Positions 16,961 to 20,191 of a stretch of 20,191 bases of DNA are shown here, in pieces. Under the pieces are notes generated by a model. It saw only the letters and a program-made list of their open reading frames with translations, had not been told where the DNA came from and searched no databases. Both the position numbers and the translations under genes were made by a program. Each line of letters opens with the position of its first letter. Positions within the stretch are counted from its first letter, which is position 1. Source of the stretch: Chara braunii. Taxonomy: Eukaryota; Streptophyta; Charophyceae; Charales; Characeae. The DNA is taken from positions 245,945 through 266,135 of the forward strand of contig BFEA01000317.1 of assembly GCA_003427395.1 (NCBI GenBank), read 5' to 3'.

Positions 16961-17139
16961 ACACCCTTCACCACTTCAAGATGCAGCCTGCCTAAACAGG
17001 TGGTTTTCAGAGTCTTCAGACCTTTCACCACTTCAGGACCATTCAGGTCTGAAAATCCTGAATGGTCCTGAAGTGGTGAAAGCTTCGAAGACCCTGAAAA
17101 CCACTTGTTTAGGTAGGCTGCATCCTCAAGTGCTGAAGG
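16961..17139. repeat. Long inverted repeat (83-bp arms, 9-base loop)
   Basis: The left arm 16965-17047 pairs with the right arm 17057-17139 around a 9-base loop (17048-17056). The innermost 26 bp are perfectly complementary, and the arms match at about 74 of 83 positions. Open frames across it occur on both strands because the two arms mirror each other; they are not treated as genes. As RNA it would form a long near-perfect hairpin. Confidence 0.95.
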
Positions 17140-17140
17140 G

Positions 17141-17350
17141 TGGTTTTCATGGTCTTCGGACCTTTCACCACTCCAGAACCATTCAGGATTTTCAAACTGA
17201 CCCAAACTCTCACTTGACCACTGCAGGACACCCTTCACCACTTCAGGATGCAGCCTGCCTAAACAGGTGGTTTTCAGAATCTTCGGAACCTTTCACCACT
17301 TCAGGACCATTCATGATTTTCAGACTGTCCAAAACTCTCACTTCAGAATT
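17141..17350 (+). repeat. Two further direct copies of the hairpin-arm unit
   Basis: 17228-17320 repeats the left arm in direct orientation (offset 267 bp: ACACCCTTCACCACTTCAGG to CAGGTGGTTTTCAG and on). 17141-17217 matches 17269-17348 (TGGTTTTCA, CTTTCACCACT, CCATTCA, AAAACTCTCACTT). The family unit is about 128 bp and carries CACCACTTCAGGA as a sub-motif. Confidence 0.85.
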
Positions 17351-17400
17351 TTCAGCTACCCGATAACCGCTTGTGTCCTACTCTTTCTTTTTTTCTGGTA

Positions 17401-17413
17401 CCCCCCCCCCCCC
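17401..17413. repeat. C13 homopolymer
   Basis: Thirteen C. Length is likely unstable and makes the 251-codon plus frame across it unreliable. Confidence 0.95.
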
Positions 17414-17699
17414 TATTTATCCACATGTGTTCTTTTTGCTTTCGCCACACAGCCCTGTGCACAACAACCTGCTCGTCATTCTGCATGTATGTTTTCTAGG
17501 AACATGTGTGTGGGCTTGTTGTCATTCCCGCCTGCAAGAATGTGTGGGCGCATGCTTGCTGTTTTGTGCGGCTGCTTGGAAAGTTGTGTGGGTATATGCT
17601 TGTTGTTCCGCATGCCTGGCCATAGTCGCCAACGCCTCGTTGTCCGGCTGCGACCCACACCACTCAGTACCCGAGCGCGGATGAGGCGACAATGCTGCT

Positions 17700-17872
17700 T
17701 TCTCCGTGGCCTATGGCCACTTAGTAATGTGTCGGCCTCACACTTCGTGTGCCCAGGGTGCCACTACCTACGCAGTTGCTTCGTCTGGAAGAACCCCCGA
17801 GGTGAGGCCTCGGTTGCACGTCAACCAACTGTCGTGCAACACTGTCTAAGACCCACATCGGAAAATGATGAG
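17700..17872 (+). CDS. Weak plus-strand exon candidate ending at GTAAGG
   Basis: A plus frame open through this stretch contains FVWKNPRGEASVARQ and ends QHCLRPTSENDE, followed by GATGAG|GTAAGGGTC in phase 0. The last 15 bases match the end of module copy A at 14 positions (AATGATGAGGTA core), though the rest does not align well. Several AG acceptors lie at 17725-17782. The longer 251-codon frame includes hairpin repeats, the C13 run and the AAT repeat and is not credible as a whole. No function recognised. Confidence 0.2.
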
Positions 17873-17950
17873 GTAAGGGTCTTGCGCGGATATTCAGGTC
17901 TACCTTCACTTAGGGTGGGCGCGAGGCTTGTTGGGGTCACGAGTTACCTA

Positions 17951-17992
<42 letters not shown>
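17951..17992. repeat. (AAT)n microsatellite
   Basis: Pure AAT repeat on the plus strand, read as poly-Asn. It lies upstream of the 18318 donor, the same order seen on the minus strand at 6-9 kb. Confidence 0.95.
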
Positions 17993-17994
<2 letters not shown>

Positions 17995-18261
17995 TAGCAA
18001 TGTAATAAAACGCAGGCAATGACGAAATGACAGATTTCATATCGCAAAATCACATTGAAAGCCCAGAAGTCCGACTTGTTCATAAAACAATAATGTACTG
18101 ATATTCCTCAAACGGAAAGACACTGAATCTTATTGTCAGTGAGAGCGAACTCTCATCATTACTGACATAAGTACCGAAGCCCTCCCCCTACTCGGTGCTT
18201 TGTGCCGAGACTACTAACATACAGCTACTACCAGCCTACAAATTGACAATGCAATTGTTCG

Positions 18262-18318
18262 ATGCCAGCAGTAGAACTGAAGTACATGAAGGTGTCTACC
18301 CTTGAAAGCTACCGCCAG
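18262..18318 (+). CDS. Candidate plus-strand first exon fragment
   Basis: ATG at 18262 opens MPAVELKYMKVSTLESYRQ and runs straight into CGCCAG|GTGGGTCTCTCTCT, a donor followed by a CT tract. The frame is also open upstream for five codons to a TGA, so an internal exon is possible. Nineteen residues are too few for assignment. The arrangement mirrors the minus-strand units, which supports transcription of this side from the plus strand. Confidence 0.3.
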
Positions 18319-18320
18319 GT

Positions 18321-18540
18321 GGGTCTCTCTCTCTCTCTACCCGTCTCTCTCTCTCTGTGCGTCTGTCTATTGGTGTTTGTCTCTCTGTTTGCTTGGCTGC
18401 GTCTGTCCGTTCGCTTGTTTTTTCGTCTCTGACTATTTGTTTGTTTGTCAACGTCCCACTGTCTGTTATTTTGGCTATATTTATCTGCATTTTTCTCTTC
18501 TTCCTTCCATTTTTCCTCTCTCTCTCTCTCTCTCTCTACT
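18321..18540 (+). other. Pyrimidine-rich intron-like tract
   Basis: (CT)n at 18325-18358 and 18518-18537, with TCTGT/TTTGT motifs between, immediately after the donor at 18318/18319. Confidence 0.6.
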
Positions 18541-18898
18541 TGAAAATCTAGACTCTGAATACATCCGCTGCTACTCAACTCTACCCCTATTACTACCTTA
18601 TGCGGCTTAGCCGCATTACTTCTCAGTTCACTGTTGCCTAGCAGGGCTCTCGCGCGCATGCTACTCGCGGATAGCGCACAAGTGCTTCAACAACACTTCC
18701 ACACTTCTTATAAATTAGCAATTTCCCCGAAATTTGTCTAGCCAATCCTTATCTTGACTTGGATTGAGCCTCTTCTCGTCCCAACCTCTGCTTCCTTTGG
18801 CTTGACTTGGACCCGGTACCACATGCCCATGGCCTACTTGCTTCAGAATGTCAAGGTCTCGTCCTTTCCTGAATTTTCACTGGAGTGCTGCTGCTTGA
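18541..18898. other. No supported gene; perfect 7-bp hairpin
   Basis: ATGCGGC-TTA-GCCGCAT near 18600-18616 is a perfect stem. The remainder is pyrimidine-leaning with CTTGACTTGGA repeats near 18750-18815. No exon could be defined. Confidence 0.4.
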
Positions 18899-19122
18899 GT
18901 CTGTGAGTTACAACTTTTCATCTCTGGAACATGACTTTTCTCTGTGGGTTGTGACTCTTGCATGTGGGATACGACTTATGACTGTGGGTTGTGACTCTTT
19001 GACTGTGGGATATGACTTCCAACTGTGGGTTGTGACTCTTGACTGTGGGATATGACTTATGACTTTGGGTTGTGACTCTTGACTGCAGAATATGACTTAT
19101 TACTGTGGGTTGTGACTCTTAA
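18899..19122 (+). repeat. 20-bp/40-bp alternating satellite
   Basis: About eleven monomers of roughly 20 bp alternate between CTGTGGGTTGTGACTCTT and CTGTGGGATATGACTTA types, giving a 39-41-bp higher-order unit. The first two monomers are the most diverged, and the array ends abruptly before CCCCC-T12. Confidence 0.9.
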
Positions 19123-19129
19123 CAACTCT

Positions 19130-19470
19130 CCCCCTTTTTTTTTTTTTCTTCTTCGTATTTTCCTGCTTCTCCTTCTTCTACCTCCGCTCGTCATGAGCTT
19201 CACCTGCTCTCTATCTCTCTTTTTCTTTCTGTGTTTGTCTGTTCGATTGTTTGTCTATCCCTATCAGTCACGTCCGGCGGCCCGCATCAGTCTGTCTGTT
19301 ATGTCTATTTGTCTGGTTTCTCTATCTGTCCGGTTGTCTGTCTCTGTTCTGTTATGTCTGTTTGTCTGTGTATGTCTGTCTGCGCCTGGTCTATATCTCT
19401 CCCTTCTCTATTTCTCTCTCTCTCTCACTCTCTTTCATACACACACACACACACACTCACAAATTCCTGA
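19130..19470 (+). other. Pyrimidine-rich intron-like tract with (CA)n
   Basis: T-rich start (19134-19147), TCTGTCTGTTTGTC motifs, (CT)n at 19410-19432 and (AC)n at 19438-19456. The overlapping Leu/Ser/Phe-rich frames here are compositional. Confidence 0.65.
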
Positions 19471-19547
19471 TGGGCGGGGGAAAGGCCGACGAAACAATCT
19501 CAGACTGACACAATCATGCTTTTCTTTCGTGGACTTGTGTATAGTGA

Positions 19548-19712
19548 ATCTGCCAACGGAAACATACACACACAAACATATACACCTCTCGGTCATGGGT
19601 ATCACTGACTTTGGGTGACGTGGTCGTCCTAATCCCTAAGTCTAATGCATCCAGGACTGACCATAGGGGCTCCTTGCTCATTCTCTCGTGCATGACGACT
19701 GACGACTACCAT
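19548..19712 (+). CDS. Candidate plus-strand exon; possible weak RT-like string
   Basis: After a TGA at 19545-19547 the plus frame is open for 55 codons and ends GDVVVLIPKSNASRTDHRGS then LLILSCMTTDDYH, followed by CCAT|GTAAGTCCC in phase 0. The VVLIPK...RG-SLL arrangement is reminiscent of the first conserved block of LINE-type reverse transcriptases (VV-IPK...YRPISLL), but it is short, lacks an expected residue after RG, and none of the catalytic blocks follow. It is either an ordinary exon or a shard of a retroelement. The N-terminal part comes from (CA)-rich DNA and is doubtful. Confidence 0.3.
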
Positions 19713-19794
19713 GTAAGTCCCTCGCGCGTAACTCTCCCTCTCGTGTGTGCCTTACCCGTACATTGCATTGTCCTTCGTTTGACCTTACATCAAC

Positions 19795-20000
19795 TTCCTC
19801 CAGTCTCTTTCCCCTTTTTCCTCCTCTTCTTCTTTCTCTTTTCCCTCCTTTCTCCTTATTCTCCCTTTCTTCTTTTTCTTCCTCATTTCACCATTGCTCT
19901 CCTTCCGCTTTCTTCGTCATCGGTCATTTGTTCCATTCCCACAATCTCATTTCTCGATTTCCATGATCGTTTTTTCCATCCGCCGCCGCTCAGGTTTCTA
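19795..20000 (+). other. CT-rich intron-like tract after GTAAGT
   Basis: The plus strand is TTCCTC/TTTCTC-rich with very few purines, downstream of the donor at 19713. The Phe/Ser/Leu frames spanning it are compositional. Confidence 0.6.
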
Positions 20001-20021
20001 TCATTAATTGAGATAAACTGC

Positions 20022-20100
20022 TATAATAATAACAATAATAATAATAATGAAATAATGATAATAATAATAATTATAATAATTATAATATAAAATAACTATT
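20022..20100. repeat. AAT-rich microsatellite
   Basis: Interrupted (AAT)n. The final 90 bases of the window beyond it show nothing recognisable. Confidence 0.93.
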
Positions 20101-20191
20101 ATGAATGTGTACAAGCCATCTTTCCCGTCCGATTCAACCAACTGAGAACGCGTTACATCCGGGGTCAGTAGTGCATACTTCGCATAGTGCT

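Noticed and set aside
16948-17366. 97-codon frames on both strands, similar to each other
   Set aside because: The mirror-image similarity follows from the inverted repeat; both strands are open because the unit is a palindrome pair.
17267-18022. 251-codon plus frame
   Set aside because: It joins a satellite copy, a C13 run, TG-rich DNA and an AAT repeat (poly-Asn). At most the part before the 17872 donor could be an exon.
19079-20090. Long Leu/Phe/Ser-rich plus frames that look like membrane proteins
   Set aside because: The hydrophobicity comes from CT-rich tracts read in any phase, not from discrete helices. Only the short segment before the donor at 19712 was kept as a candidate.

Overview
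This window looks like nuclear DNA of an intron-rich, repeat-rich eukaryote, probably a protist, alga or plant-lineage organism. There are no long uninterrupted genes, no bacterial-type operons and no rRNA. There are many ATT/AAT microsatellites, (CT)n/(GA)n and (TCTG)n tracts, homopolymers, dispersed and tandem repeats, and a short interstitial run of the CCCTAAA (TTTAGGG) telomeric motif used by plants, many algae and several alveolates. I cannot name the species, and no gene was recognised with confidence. One N (position 7774) in a G run shows this is draft sequence.

Layout. 1-1.35 kb: a 73-base poly(A), then a 419-bp direct duplication in which each copy carries a 158-bp element with 13-bp inverted ends. 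1.35-5.6 kb: mostly non-coding-looking DNA with one arm of a long-range inverted repeat pair (about 2.1-2.45 kb), a perfect hairpin, an AT-rich stretch with imperfect duplications, a 68-bp three-copy repeat, and one copy of a protein-like module (about 4.82-4.94 kb) that ends at a splice donor. 5.65-5.78 kb: a degenerate tRNA-derived SINE-like piece on the minus strand.

6.0-11.8 kb: the minus strand has a recurring architecture: AAT microsatellite, short open exon-like block, splice donor (usually GTAAGT), then a pyrimidine tract. Several blocks are paralogous. At 11.1-11.73 kb two overlapping minus-strand reading frames form the best protein-like stretch. 11.8-12.75 kb: microsatellites, then a plus-strand copy of the exon-end module followed at once by the telomeric motif.

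13.33-13.96 kb: a 59-bp tandem array in which most units can fold into a hairpin. 14-16.2 kb: little recognisable apart from the second arm of the inverted repeat pair (about 15.14-15.40 kb). 16.23-16.35 kb: the third copy of the exon-end module, on the minus strand. 16.55-16.74 kb: AAT-rich DNA. 16.96-17.35 kb: a repeat family whose first two copies form an 83-bp-arm hairpin. 17.4-20.1 kb: the architecture of the 6-11 kb region reappears on the plus strand, with donors followed by CT-rich tracts, two exon candidates and a 20/40-bp satellite.

Taken together, the sequence suggests pieces of at least one minus-strand and one plus-strand multi-exon gene, or their decayed duplicates, embedded in introns with strong strand-specific pyrimidine bias. 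All exon calls are inferred from open frames and splice-like signals only. They are low confidence without RNA evidence or a homology search.
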